Assembly (NCBI GenBank): GCA_019752815.1
Contig: JAIELQ010000011.1
Coordinates: forward strand, 1 to 33,338
From: Patescibacteria group bacterium
GTDB lineage: Bacteria > Patescibacteriota > Minisyncoccia > Phycocordibacterales > UBA918
Direction: 5' to 3'
DNA: 33,338 nt
The notes beneath the pieces were generated by a model, which had not been told where the DNA came from, did not search any database, and was given only the letters and a program-made list of their open reading frames with translations. The position numbers and the translations under genes are program-made. This document shows positions 7,990 through 16,964 of the stretch, piece by piece. Positions within the stretch are counted from its first letter, which is position 1; each line of letters begins with the position of its first letter.

Positions 7990-7995
7990 TATACT
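7990..7995 (+). promoter_or_regulatory. -10 element TATACT, 6 nt before ATG 8002
   Basis: ggTATACTgtatacATG. Confidence 0.6.
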
Positions 7996-8001
7996 GTATA
8001 C

Positions 8002-8586
8002 ATGATAAAAGCGATATACATTTTCCTTGCGATAGCCTTCTTGGCTGCACTTACTAGTTTGATTCTGGCGGGTCGAGCAGCTGCTCCCGTTACCACCCCG
8101 GCTCCAGCCCCAAAAGAACCAGTGGCTGTCATGTGTACGGCCGATGCGATGCAGTGTCCGGATGGAAGTTACGTGGGACGTACGGGGCCAAATTGTGAAT
8201 TCGTTTGTCCTGAGGCATCAACTCCAGTGGAGCAAGATAACTCGAATATGATTGTGCTCACGTCTCCAGTTAGTGACGCTGTGGTAACGAACCCCCTTAC
8301 CATCACTGGTCAGGCACGTGGAGGTTGGTATTTTGAGGCGTCGTTCCCGGTCACGTTGACTAATTGGGATGGGTTGATTATTGCTGAAGGTCCAGCCACA
8401 GCCCAAGGAGATTGGATGACGAGTGAGTTTGTGCCTTTTACAGCGACGCTTAATTTTACCAATCCATACAAAGCGGGAGACCCAGATTTTATGAAGCGGG
8501 GATCATTAATACTTCAGAACGATAATCCTTCAGGATTACCAGAAAATGACCGAGCCATCGAAATTCCGGTGCGCTTTGCACCGTAG
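8002..8586 (+). CDS. Secreted protein with Gmad2-type immunoglobulin-like domain
   Basis: Signal/TM N-terminus; IVLTSPVSDAVVTNPLTITGQARGGWYFEASFPVTLTNWDG..GDWMTSEFVPFTATLNF..LILQNDNPSGLPENDRAIEIPV. Start revised from 7942. Confidence 0.8.
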   Translation: MIKAIYIFLAIAFLAALTSLILAGRAAAPVTTPAPAPKEPVAVMCTADAMQCPDGSYVGRTGPNCEFVCPEASTPVEQDNSNMIVLTSPVSDAVVTNPLTITGQARGGWYFEASFPVTLTNWDGLIIAEGPATAQGDWMTSEFVPFTATLNFTNPYKAGDPDFMKRGSLILQNDNPSGLPENDRAIEIPVRFAP

Positions 8587-8707
8587 ACCACTACTCGGTT
8601 TTAATTTCTTTGCTTATAATAGAAGTATTATCAACATTAAGGATACAATAACGTGTAATTCCTGCTTGAAAACCTAAACTCTCAGATTAGCAACTAACAA
8701 TATTTGT

Positions 8708-8782
8708 ATGGCAAAAGGAAATGACATGCGGAAAGAAAAAAAGAAACCAAAGAAAGACAAAATTAAAGACATTAAAATATAA
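8708..8782 (+). CDS. 24-aa Lys-rich micro-protein (candidate)
   Basis: ATGGCAAAAGGAAATGACATGCGG...ATATAA = MAKGNDMRKEKKKPKKDKIKDIKI; ends just before a terminator hairpin; below the ORF-track size cutoff. Confidence 0.5.
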   Translation: MAKGNDMRKEKKKPKKDKIKDIKI

Positions 8783-8787
8783 ATAAT

Positions 8788-8832
8788 AAATACGAGTCGT
8801 GTGTCGCAATTGAACACATGACTCGTATTTAA
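8788..8832 (+). terminator. Intrinsic terminator / long hairpin
   Basis: AAATACGAGTCGTGTGTcgcaattgaACACATGACTCGTATTT. Confidence 0.75.
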
Positions 8833-8844
8833 ATTGGTACCACT

Positions 8845-9492
8845 ATGAAAAAAATAATTATTACTATTGTTGTTGGTCTCCTAGCTTCAGTTCTTGTTGG
8901 GTATGTGTATTTTAGTAATCTTGATACAAGTATGCAGGGTACAGATGAGGTTGCGGTGACCGAAGAGGGGGAGACGTTGACTCTGACCACCGATGAAACT
9001 ATCAAGGGCAAAAACAGTATCATGTCGCTATTTAAATTAGGGAAAAGTATGGAATGTACCTTCTCATTTAGTAGTGATGGGATGCGTGGTGAAGGAACAG
9101 GATTTTTTGCCGATGGGAACGCCCGGGTGGATTCGCTCTACACCGGAACGACTGAGGCCCCAACAGCGTCATATATGATAAGTGATGCTAAAAACAAAGT
9201 CATGTACACGTGGACTCTGGTTGATGGTGTGGCCCAAGGTGTAAAAATGGCTATCCCTGATGAAGTGCCTGAGGATGAAGCCAATACTCCTGATGCAACC
9301 GCTATGACTCCATCGCCTGAAGGCGGAGTGACTCCAGAAACTGATGTTGAATACAACTGCAAACCGTGGAACGTAGACAATTCTGTCTTCGTGCCCCCGT
9401 CAGATGTTGAGTTTATGGATATGACCAACATGCAGGCACAAATGGAAGAGATGCAGCGTTCAATGGGTGGTATGACGATTCCAGGAATGTAA
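8845..9492 (+). CDS. Secreted/membrane-anchored hypothetical protein (215 aa)
   Basis: N-terminal TM/signal MKKIIITIVVGLLASVLVGYVYF; Met-rich C-terminus; flanked by terminators. Confidence 0.8.
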   Translation: MKKIIITIVVGLLASVLVGYVYFSNLDTSMQGTDEVAVTEEGETLTLTTDETIKGKNSIMSLFKLGKSMECTFSFSSDGMRGEGTGFFADGNARVDSLYTGTTEAPTASYMISDAKNKVMYTWTLVDGVAQGVKMAIPDEVPEDEANTPDATAMTPSPEGGVTPETDVEYNCKPWNVDNSVFVPPSDVEFMDMTNMQAQMEEMQRSMGGMTIPGM

Positions 9493-9510
9493 CCAATTGA
9501 TTAGATCGTA

Positions 9511-9541
9511 AAAAATACTCCTCATGAGGAGTATTTTTTTG
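9511..9541 (+). terminator. Intrinsic terminator
   Basis: AAAAAATACTCCTCATGAGGAGTATTTTTTT. Confidence 0.85.
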
Positions 9542-9585
9542 TCACAATTTCACAAAATGTCAAAACTAGTGTATGGTATGGTCCT

Positions 9586-11070
9586 ATGTCAAAAATGGAA
9601 GGACTCATAGTTTTTAATGAAGTGTCATACGAGTATGACGCTACACGGCCAATCCTTAAAGAGGCAAATTTTGTGGTACGCCGGGGATCTAAATTAACGT
9701 TGATGGGTCAAAACGGTGCCGGTAAAAGTACCTTGTTTGCGCTCATTACGGGTACGCTCAAAGTAGATGAGGGTGATATCAATATTCAGCCCCGTACGAC
9801 TATCGCAATTTCACGACAGATAATTCCTCGCGATGAGCTCACTCTGACGGTGCGAGAATTTTTTGCCCAGTGTTTCCCAGAAAAAGTGTATGATATTGAC
9901 CCAAAAATTGATGCGGTCTTGGAGATTGTGAACTTGGTTCCGACTGAAAAAATCAAAGATACTTTTAATGATCGCGTGATTGGTAGTTTTTCTGGTGGAC
10001 AACAAGCGCGGTTGCTTTTGGCTTCGGCACTTATTCAAAACCCGGATGTATTGTTGCTCGACGAACCAACAAACAATTTAGATGTCGCCGGTATCGACCA
10101 CCTGACACAATTTCTCAAAGAGTATAAAAAAACCGTACTGGTTATTTCCCACGATGCTGACTTCCTCAACTCATTTACTGATGGGGTGTTGTATCTCAAT
10201 GTCCAAAACCGCCAAGTAGAGCAGTACAACGGTAACTACCATGCAGTACTCAAAGATATTGCTGCTCGTGTCGAAAAAGAACAACGTCAAAACGCCCAAC
10301 TAGCCAAAGAAATTCAAGCGAACAAAGACAAAATCAACTACTTTTCTAACAAGGGAGGTAAGATGCGTTTAGTTGCTAAGCGGATGCGCGAAGAAGTCGA
10401 AGAGGCCGAAGAAAATAAAGTAGATGTGCGTCGTGAAGATAGAACTATTAGACCGTTTACGATTGAAGCCCAAACTGACATTCCGGTTGATGTGGTAAAA
10501 CTCACGTCATATAAAGTCATCCGTAACCACCAACCAAAAGATGTGGAATGTAACTTGGTACTCAAACGAGGTAGTCATCTCCAAATCATTGGTCCAAACG
10601 GTATTGGTAAAACTACGCTTCTTGAATCGCTCGCCTCGGGACATGCAAAGGGGGAGCATATTGCCGATGGGGTTAAAATTGGCTACTATCGCCAAGATTT
10701 CTCGAACCTGGAGTTTGATAAAACAGTGTTTGAAACATTGATGGATTCAATGCCGCGTAAAATAGAAGAAGAAATGCGCTCAATTGCCTCAGGCTTCTTG
10801 CTCACAAACGACGTTATGAAAACACGCGTGGGGAATCTATCTGAAGGTCAAAAGGGGTTGGTCGCATTTGCAAAATTAACTATGGAACGACCGGGGCTAC
10901 TCATTCTCGATGAGCCGACCAACCACATTAACTTCCGTCATATTCCCGTAATCGCCACTGCCCTCCATGAATACAAGGGAGCGATGATCCTCGTGTCACA
11001 CGTTCCAGAGTTTGTTGAACAAATTCGTATTGATGAGGTGCTGGATTTAGGAAAAGAGAGGAAAAAGTAA
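9586..11070 (+). CDS. ABC-F family ATPase (tandem ATP-binding domains)
   Basis: Two Walker A (GQNGAGKST, GPNGIGKTT), signatures FSGGQQARLLLA and LSEGQKGLVAFA, Walker B LLLDEPTNNLD and LILDEPTNHIN, no TM region. Confidence 0.92.
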   Translation: MSKMEGLIVFNEVSYEYDATRPILKEANFVVRRGSKLTLMGQNGAGKSTLFALITGTLKVDEGDINIQPRTTIAISRQIIPRDELTLTVREFFAQCFPEKVYDIDPKIDAVLEIVNLVPTEKIKDTFNDRVIGSFSGGQQARLLLASALIQNPDVLLLDEPTNNLDVAGIDHLTQFLKEYKKTVLVISHDADFLNSFTDGVLYLNVQNRQVEQYNGNYHAVLKDIAARVEKEQRQNAQLAKEIQANKDKINYFSNKGGKMRLVAKRMREEVEEAEENKVDVRREDRTIRPFTIEAQTDIPVDVVKLTSYKVIRNHQPKDVECNLVLKRGSHLQIIGPNGIGKTTLLESLASGHAKGEHIADGVKIGYYRQDFSNLEFDKTVFETLMDSMPRKIEEEMRSIASGFLLTNDVMKTRVGNLSEGQKGLVAFAKLTMERPGLLILDEPTNHINFRHIPVIATALHEYKGAMILVSHVPEFVEQIRIDEVLDLGKERKK

Positions 11071-11103
11071 AACAACAACCGTTAGGTTGTATGATTTTAC
11101 TTT

Positions 11104-11210
11104 GTTCCGAGTTTGTCCCCTTCCTAGGACAAACTCCTGGAACTTGTAATCGTTGAGATTTGTTGATTGAAGTCAATGTATGCTGAGGAACTTGGTCAAT
11201 TTACCAAGTT
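11104..11210 (+). other. Tandem hairpins in intergenic region
   Basis: GTTCC.GAGTTTGTCC ccttccta GGACAAACTC..GGAAC (~11104-11142) and AACTTGG tcaattta CCAAGTT (11189-11210) + cTTTTgc. Confidence 0.6.
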
Positions 11211-11251
11211 CTTTTGCTATTAAATACTCAGTTGTTATAATCAAGAAACTT

Positions 11252-12271
11252 ATGAAAAAAATTATCATCGCAGTTGTAGCGCTCATTGTCTTGGCTCTTG
11301 CAGGGGGAGCGGGGTATTACTTTTTTGTCTACGATGATGGTAAAAGTGAACCTCGTCCGCCAAAGGATCTTACCGGTATTATTGTCCTGCCAGTAGAGTT
11401 TCCGATGAAAGGAAAAACGTTTGTCATACCAAACACCGCCACGAACACGGCAACGACCTCGCAAGTGATTCTTGATCTAGTTTTTCCAACGGCCAAACGG
11501 GATTACCCCATGGCCCGCTTTACCGGGAGCGATGGTATTACGGTGAGTCAGTTAGTGGCACTCGATGACTTCACTACGTCAGTACAAAACAATGTTCGCG
11601 CCGTACCAATAATGGTAAGCAGTAGCGAAATTGACCAAGCGTATTATCTAGCGATTCTTGAGGGTGACGAAATGAAGCATACGACCTCGCTCCCGATTGG
11701 TGACATGATTAAAATCCAATCAGTTACTCGTGAGGGTAATACGGTAACGGTAAACTATTTGGTGCACGACCGGTTACAAGAGGTGACGGAAATTCCTCGC
11801 GTACCAACGACCGCCATTTTTGATATTGCGGCTAAATCTATTGTGCAGGCCGGGCGTATTCCAAAAAATGAAACCTACGTTGAGACAAAATCGTTTGCTG
11901 GTGAGTACTTGTGGCAAGAAACATCAAATGCTGATGGTTCAACAGTTACCCCCGGCAAACCGGATACCTTCACCCTTTTGTTTGACGCTAACCGGATTAA
12001 TTTAGGAACTGATTGTAATAGTGGTAGCGCGACATTTGTGGCCGAGAGTGGTTCATCAACCAAATTTACCATAGATACAATCGCGCAAACTAAAATGTTC
12101 TGTGAAAGTGCTCAAGAAGCTGACTACTTTGCCATGGTAGCCAAGATTTCTAATTACGACGAAGCAAGTGACGGCACACTAACCTTTGACCTCAGTGACG
12201 GCGGTAGTATGGTATTTGCACCCAAGGTAAAGAAACTTGAGTTTGCCGCCACCTCAACTGAGGCGTTGTAA
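11252..12271 (+). CDS. Membrane-anchored protein with META/HslJ-like C-terminal domain
   Basis: Signal/TM start MKKIIIAVVALIVLALAGG at 11252 (TATAAT 11236-11241 upstream); C-term LWQETSNADGSTVTPGKPDTFTLLFDANRINLGTDCNSGSATF..IAQTKMFCESAQEADYFAMV resembles META domain. Confidence 0.75.
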   Translation: MKKIIIAVVALIVLALAGGAGYYFFVYDDGKSEPRPPKDLTGIIVLPVEFPMKGKTFVIPNTATNTATTSQVILDLVFPTAKRDYPMARFTGSDGITVSQLVALDDFTTSVQNNVRAVPIMVSSSEIDQAYYLAILEGDEMKHTTSLPIGDMIKIQSVTREGNTVTVNYLVHDRLQEVTEIPRVPTTAIFDIAAKSIVQAGRIPKNETYVETKSFAGEYLWQETSNADGSTVTPGKPDTFTLLFDANRINLGTDCNSGSATFVAESGSSTKFTIDTIAQTKMFCESAQEADYFAMVAKISNYDEASDGTLTFDLSDGGSMVFAPKVKKLEFAATSTEAL

Positions 12272-12282
12272 GAAATTAGAAA

Positions 12283-12316
12283 AGAAAAAGCCACGCTCAC
12301 AAGGTGTGAGTGCGGC
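12283..12316 (-). terminator. Intrinsic terminator (minus strand)
   Basis: Minus strand: GCCGCACTCACaccttGTGAGCGTGGCTTTTTCTTTT. Confidence 0.65.
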
Positions 12317-12360
12317 CAGTTGGTCGAGGAACTTTTTTACATCGTCAGGTTAGATGATGA

Positions 12361-12960
12361 CTAGACAGTGATGTTGATCGCTCGCACCTTGCGGTTCTCA
12401 CGCAATTGGCGATTGAAACGTGCCTTACGTTGCTTGCGACCATCATCGTGTCCGCGGCGGCCAGGAGCTCCATAAAAGTCCAAGAGCTTGTAGGTCGTAT
12501 GCTTCTTGCCCGAGCCGAAGCCAAAAGATCCAGAACACTTGGACTTGGTTGGAATCGACCACTTACCCTCATCGTTCTGGTAATTACCGTAGGTCTCTTC
12601 TACCCACTTCAGTCCGTCGAGACGGCGGAGGGTCATCAGATCTTTCGGCTTGTAGTACTCGGTCCCGTGCTTGAGGTTGAGCTTATCCATCTCAGCCTGC
12701 TCATCCGGTGACAGATACCAGTCGATATCGTTGTCGATTTCGAGGGCTACATCCTCGTCAGTTTCTAAGCTCTCCTCGCCAACGTCGGAGGTAACGGTTT
12801 CTGCTACCAGAGCGAAAATCGAACCGACGCAGTCATTGCAGTCTTCGTCATCGTCCACAAAGTTGCCGAGAAACCGCCCGAGCTGGTCCCGAGGAGGGAT
12901 AGCAACGGAACTGAAGATGCCGTCATTGTCCAAGACGAAGTCAGCTGCATGTGCGAGCAT
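12361..12960 (-). CDS. Hypothetical protein (199 aa), acidic N-terminal half, basic C-terminal tail
   Basis: Complete ORF with SD-like GAGGGAG before ATG on the minus strand; terminator downstream. Confidence 0.7.
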   Translation of the reverse strand: MLAHAADFVLDNDGIFSSVAIPPRDQLGRFLGNFVDDDEDCNDCVGSIFALVAETVTSDVGEESLETDEDVALEIDNDIDWYLSPDEQAEMDKLNLKHGTEYYKPKDLMTLRRLDGLKWVEETYGNYQNDEGKWSIPTKSKCSGSFGFGSGKKHTTYKLLDFYGAPGRRGHDDGRKQRKARFNRQLRENRKVRAINITV

Positions 12961-13049
12961 ATTTTAGTCTCCCTCGTTGTTGATTTAAATGTGCATTTGG
13001 GTTTGTACCCTTGCCGAATATATTAGCACACTTTACCTAAAAAGTCAAT

Positions 13050-15101
13050 CTAAGGCTTTGAAATTCGTTTGGCTATTACGAGTGAAACAATAAATATTAT
13101 TGCAGAAAGAGCGATGAATGAACCGTCAATTACATCTGCTGTAATACCATTTTTCATAAACTCTTCAACATCGAGTGATGCGCCGATACTGACAAAGGTG
13201 AATGTTCCTAAAATTGTTCCTACTAGTGTCGCGGCTGCATGTTTGAGAAATGGAGCTCGGAAGATTCCCGCAGCGTAATTTACGGCATCAAAGGGCATAA
13301 ACGTTAGATGCATGGTAAGGATGGTCATAAACGGATTAGTCCGCAATGGTCCACTAATGTTTTGCAGTATTTTAGGTAGTTTGTGTTGCGCCACACTAAA
13401 AAATTGACCAATCCCGTGGGCCACCATAGCAGACAGGTTGGCACCTATGAGTGTGTATACAAACCCCCATAATCCAAAGAAAATTCCGGACAAAATGGTG
13501 AGTGCGCTCGCGGGGAAAAAGATAATTGGTCTAAACGTATAAATAAGAATATATATTACTGGCCCCCACATTGTGCCGGTGATAAAGTTAAAAATAGCTA
13601 GAGAGAGCTCACTAAATGTTTGACCCGAATCAACTTTTAATTGCCAAACGTACAGTAAGAGACTAATCCATATACCGGCAACAATTATCTTTGGTAGGAT
13701 ATTTTTTAGTATAGACAGAATATCTGATCGTAGATGTTTAATCTGAGTTGCAAAGAAAACGTCACCGGCCTTTTTGATAACGAGTGCATAGGTTGGATAG
13801 GCGTAGATAGTGCGGCGCAGTTTCCATAATGATAGTTTGTTATCAATAGCCACGGAGAAAACGGCGAGTATTTCTCCCGCCTGTTGCCCTACAATATGAG
13901 CTCCCAGGATCTGTCCTGACAGACGACGTACTAATACAACGAGTAAACCATCAGTTGTATTGTCTGTTACCGCCCGGTCGATGTTTGAAAAAGGGACTTC
14001 GATGCGAAATATAGATTGTTCACCAAACATTTCTTCTGCTTCAAACTGAGACAAACCTACCTGGGCAATTTCAGGAGCGGTATACGTTACTTTAGGGACG
14101 CTGCATTGTTTTACACGTAACAAACTACGACTTGTAATATGGGTTACAACACCGCGGGCAGCGTTATCTGCAGTGTGGGTGAATTTAAATTTATCGGCCA
14201 CATCACCAAGTGCATATACTCGTCGATTGCTGGTGCGGTAATTCTGGTTTACTACGATACCAGATTCAGTTACAGCAATTTTTGCGGTGGCTAACCCTTG
14301 TGGCAGGTTCGGTACTCTGCCGATAGCGACTAACACTTTATCAAAGGGAATAGTGCGTTCCGTATCTGAATCGCGAGTAGAAACAATGGCGGTAGTTTCA
14401 TCGAAGTGGGTGAGTGTTGCATTTTGAATGATGGTGATGCCTAAATCAGTAAATGATTTTTTAATGATCGGCTGCAGGGCCATATCTTCTAATTTGGCGA
14501 ATGTTGGGCCATTATCCAAAATTGTCACCGTGCTCCCTAACATCGCGAGTGCCTGACCCATCTCTAGTCCAATTGGGCCGGCACCAACAATCAGCGTACG
14601 AGCTGGAATAGTATCTAACGTAAATAAGTTTTGGTTGGTGAGAATTTTGTCGGAATCAAGACCGGGCACATCAATCATTCGTGGGGAAGAACCAGTGGCG
14701 ATCACTGCTTTTTTAAATGTGTAGGTGGTGTCATTAACGGTAACAGTGTTTTTGTTAACAAAGACCGCTTCACCCATCACGACATCAATGCCGATATCTT
14801 TGAAATGCTCAGGTGTTTCGTGTTTTAAAATGTCGGCAATTTTACTCCGTACATATAACAGTGCGTTACGACGAAAATTCTCCGTGTTTCCATTAGTGCC
14901 TGAGATAGACACAGCAGTATGGTAGGTTTTGGCATGATGGAGGAGGGCTTTACTCGGAATACAGCCGGAATTGGTGCATTCGCCACCCAGGTGTTCACGT
15001 TCAACGAGGAGAACAGATTTGCCAAGCTTTGATAACCCCACGGCAGCAGTGAGGCCGCCTGAGCCAGCTCCGATGACGACTACATCATAATTTGTTTTCA
15101 T
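13050..15101 (-). CDS. FAD-dependent pyridine nucleotide-disulfide oxidoreductase fused to C-terminal VTT (TVP38/TMEM64, SNARE-associated) membrane domain
   Basis: MKTNYDVVVIGAGSGGLTAAVGLSKLGKSVLLVEREHLGGECTNSGCIPSKALL (redox CxxxxC), YALGDVADKFKFTH; C-term multi-TM ..FRPIIFFPASALTILSGIFFGLWGFVYTLIGANLSAMVAHGIGQ... Start set at ATG 15101 (TTTACA-17-TACAGT promoter 7 nt upstream). Confidence 0.88.
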   Translation of the reverse strand: MKTNYDVVVIGAGSGGLTAAVGLSKLGKSVLLVEREHLGGECTNSGCIPSKALLHHAKTYHTAVSISGTNGNTENFRRNALLYVRSKIADILKHETPEHFKDIGIDVVMGEAVFVNKNTVTVNDTTYTFKKAVIATGSSPRMIDVPGLDSDKILTNQNLFTLDTIPARTLIVGAGPIGLEMGQALAMLGSTVTILDNGPTFAKLEDMALQPIIKKSFTDLGITIIQNATLTHFDETTAIVSTRDSDTERTIPFDKVLVAIGRVPNLPQGLATAKIAVTESGIVVNQNYRTSNRRVYALGDVADKFKFTHTADNAARGVVTHITSRSLLRVKQCSVPKVTYTAPEIAQVGLSQFEAEEMFGEQSIFRIEVPFSNIDRAVTDNTTDGLLVVLVRRLSGQILGAHIVGQQAGEILAVFSVAIDNKLSLWKLRRTIYAYPTYALVIKKAGDVFFATQIKHLRSDILSILKNILPKIIVAGIWISLLLYVWQLKVDSGQTFSELSLAIFNFITGTMWGPVIYILIYTFRPIIFFPASALTILSGIFFGLWGFVYTLIGANLSAMVAHGIGQFFSVAQHKLPKILQNISGPLRTNPFMTILTMHLTFMPFDAVNYAAGIFRAPFLKHAAATLVGTILGTFTFVSIGASLDVEEFMKNGITADVIDGSFIALSAIIFIVSLVIAKRISKP

Positions 15102-15285
15102 TATAGTTACTGTAGCGTACGAATATTGTCGTGTAAAGTAAACTGTACATGACAATTTTGGATAAAATTGCGACTGCTCTTGGCAGTTCGTGTTTTTTCA
15201 ATGGTAGTAAAAGGGGTACAATAGTAACTGTTTAGTGCGTATAGATTGTTATATACGACAGACACTACCCATTAATCATACTTAT

Positions 15286-16611
15286 ATGTCACCTATCACC
15301 GCCATTAGTACGCAGATTCACGCTACCTATCCACACCAGCCAACGTTTCTCCAGGCTGTGGATGAGGTACTCGCTACCCTCGCGCCGGCCCTGGAAGCAA
15401 ATAGCGCCAGCAACGCTGACTATGCGCGCGTAGCTCGCTTACTTTCACCTGAACGGGTGATTAGTTTCAAGGTTATTTGGAGTGATGATGCGGGGACCTT
15501 GCAACATAACATTGGATATCGTATTCAATTCAATTCCGCTCTGGGGCCGTATAAGGGTGGCCTCCGGTTTGATGCGTCTGTTACTGAAGACATTCTGAAA
15601 TTTCTTGGTTTTGAACAAATTTTTAAAAACGCCTTAACGGGACTGCCACTCGGCGGCGGGAAAGGCGGGAGTGATTTTAATCCCAAAGGGAAATCAGAAA
15701 ATGAGATTCGCAGTTTTTGTCGTGCGTTCATGACGGAATTGTATCGACATATTGGAATTGATGTTGATGTGCCAGCGGGCGATATGGGGGTTGGTGGTCG
15801 TGAGATTGGGTACATGATGGGGATGTATAAACAGATAGTAAATCGTTCAGAAGGTGTGATGACGGGCAAAGATCCTTTGATTGGTGGTAGTCTCGGTCGA
15901 ACTGAAGCCACCGGCCACGGCGTGGTGTATTTTGCCGAAGCGATGTTGCGCGAGGCTGGTAAAAATCTCGTAGGTATGACCGCCGTGGTGTCTGGTTCAG
16001 GTAATGTTGCCGAGCATACGGTCCGGATGCTGATTGCAAAAGGGGCGGTGGTACTGACTATGTCGGATCGTGGTGGCTATATCCATAAACCGGAAGGACT
16101 AACTGAGTCTGACGTTAACGCCATTATGAGTCATAAAAATACCGGCAGTGATCTGGCGACGCTTACACATGAAGGCATTGAGTATCGTACCGGCGCTCCT
16201 TGGCAGACGGTGGTAGCAGAAGCATATTTCCCTTGCGCCACTCAAAATGAAATTAGTGAAGCTGATGCCAAGGTAATTGCTAATCACGCTACTCTGGTGG
16301 TTGAGGGAGCAAACATGCCACTTTGTAACGAAGCGGTGTCGGTGCTCAACGCCGCACATATTCCACATGCTCCCGGCAAGGCCAGTAACGCCGGTGGGGT
16401 AGCCGTGTCCGGACTCGAAATGGCACAAAATGCGGGACACTATCCGTGGACTAGAGAACGGGTGGAATCGGAGCTGATGGAAATCATGGAACGCATTCAC
16501 ACTACGTGTAAAGAACACGGCACAGAATCGTGGGGAATAGATTACTTCAAAGGAGCAAATATCGGCGGAGCCAAGCGCGTGCTCGCAGCTATGGAGAAGT
16601 TAGGCTGGTAA
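15286..16611 (+). CDS. gdhA: Glutamate dehydrogenase (probably NADP-type)
   Basis: NIGYRIQFNSALGPYKGGLRFDASVTEDILKFLGFEQIFKNALTGLPLGGGKGGSDFNPKGKS..DVPAGDMGVGGREIGYMMG..TGHGVVYFAEAM. Start at MSPITAIST. Confidence 0.95.
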   Translation: MSPITAISTQIHATYPHQPTFLQAVDEVLATLAPALEANSASNADYARVARLLSPERVISFKVIWSDDAGTLQHNIGYRIQFNSALGPYKGGLRFDASVTEDILKFLGFEQIFKNALTGLPLGGGKGGSDFNPKGKSENEIRSFCRAFMTELYRHIGIDVDVPAGDMGVGGREIGYMMGMYKQIVNRSEGVMTGKDPLIGGSLGRTEATGHGVVYFAEAMLREAGKNLVGMTAVVSGSGNVAEHTVRMLIAKGAVVLTMSDRGGYIHKPEGLTESDVNAIMSHKNTGSDLATLTHEGIEYRTGAPWQTVVAEAYFPCATQNEISEADAKVIANHATLVVEGANMPLCNEAVSVLNAAHIPHAPGKASNAGGVAVSGLEMAQNAGHYPWTRERVESELMEIMERIHTTCKEHGTESWGIDYFKGANIGGAKRVLAAMEKLGW

Positions 16612-16733
16612 AACGCCCAAAATTGTTTAATTTCTGTGTTGCCCTGCGGCAAAATATTTACTCACCGTATAGAAATACGGCTCATAAAATTTTCCTTGCG
16701 CGTCTTGAACTTAAATCAATTTTGAACGTTTTA
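16609..16733 (+). repeat. Stop-codon-overlapping long hairpin element, copy C (after gdhA)
   Basis: TAAAACGcccAAAATTG ... CAATTTTgaaCGTTTTA; apex TCA-CCGTAT-AGAA-ATACGG-CTC. Confidence 0.85.
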
Positions 16734-16835
16734 CGTTAGAAATGGATAAAGGTCCCGAGGGCCTATTGCGTATGTGTTTGATATCTAGTAAAACCCGACA
16801 GTTTAGGGCGAGCTTTTTAAGCGCGACAGCGTGGG

Positions 16836-16864
16836 GTGACAAATTACCTAGGGCGGGGTATAGT
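16836..16864 (+). promoter_or_regulatory. Candidate promoter GTGACA-17-TATAGT
   Basis: GTGACA(16836-16841) aattacctagggcgggg TATAGT(16859-16864). Confidence 0.5.
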
Positions 16865-16873
16865 ACTGGCACC

Positions 16874-16900
16874 TTGCCAAACCTTGGCAATTTTCTTTTC
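16874..16900 (+). terminator. Small terminator-like hairpin in fusA upstream region
   Basis: TTGCCAAaccTTGGCAA + TTTTCTTTTC. Confidence 0.5.
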
Positions 16901-16964
16901 TCGTAAGGCACCCCTATGCACTTTGAAAAAGAAGTTTAATTAACATAATTTACACATATAATAT

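Noticed and set aside
9586-11070. Calling the ABC-F gene an antibiotic-resistance determinant
   Set aside because: Sequence supports only ABC-F family membership; the subfamily cannot be decided by eye.
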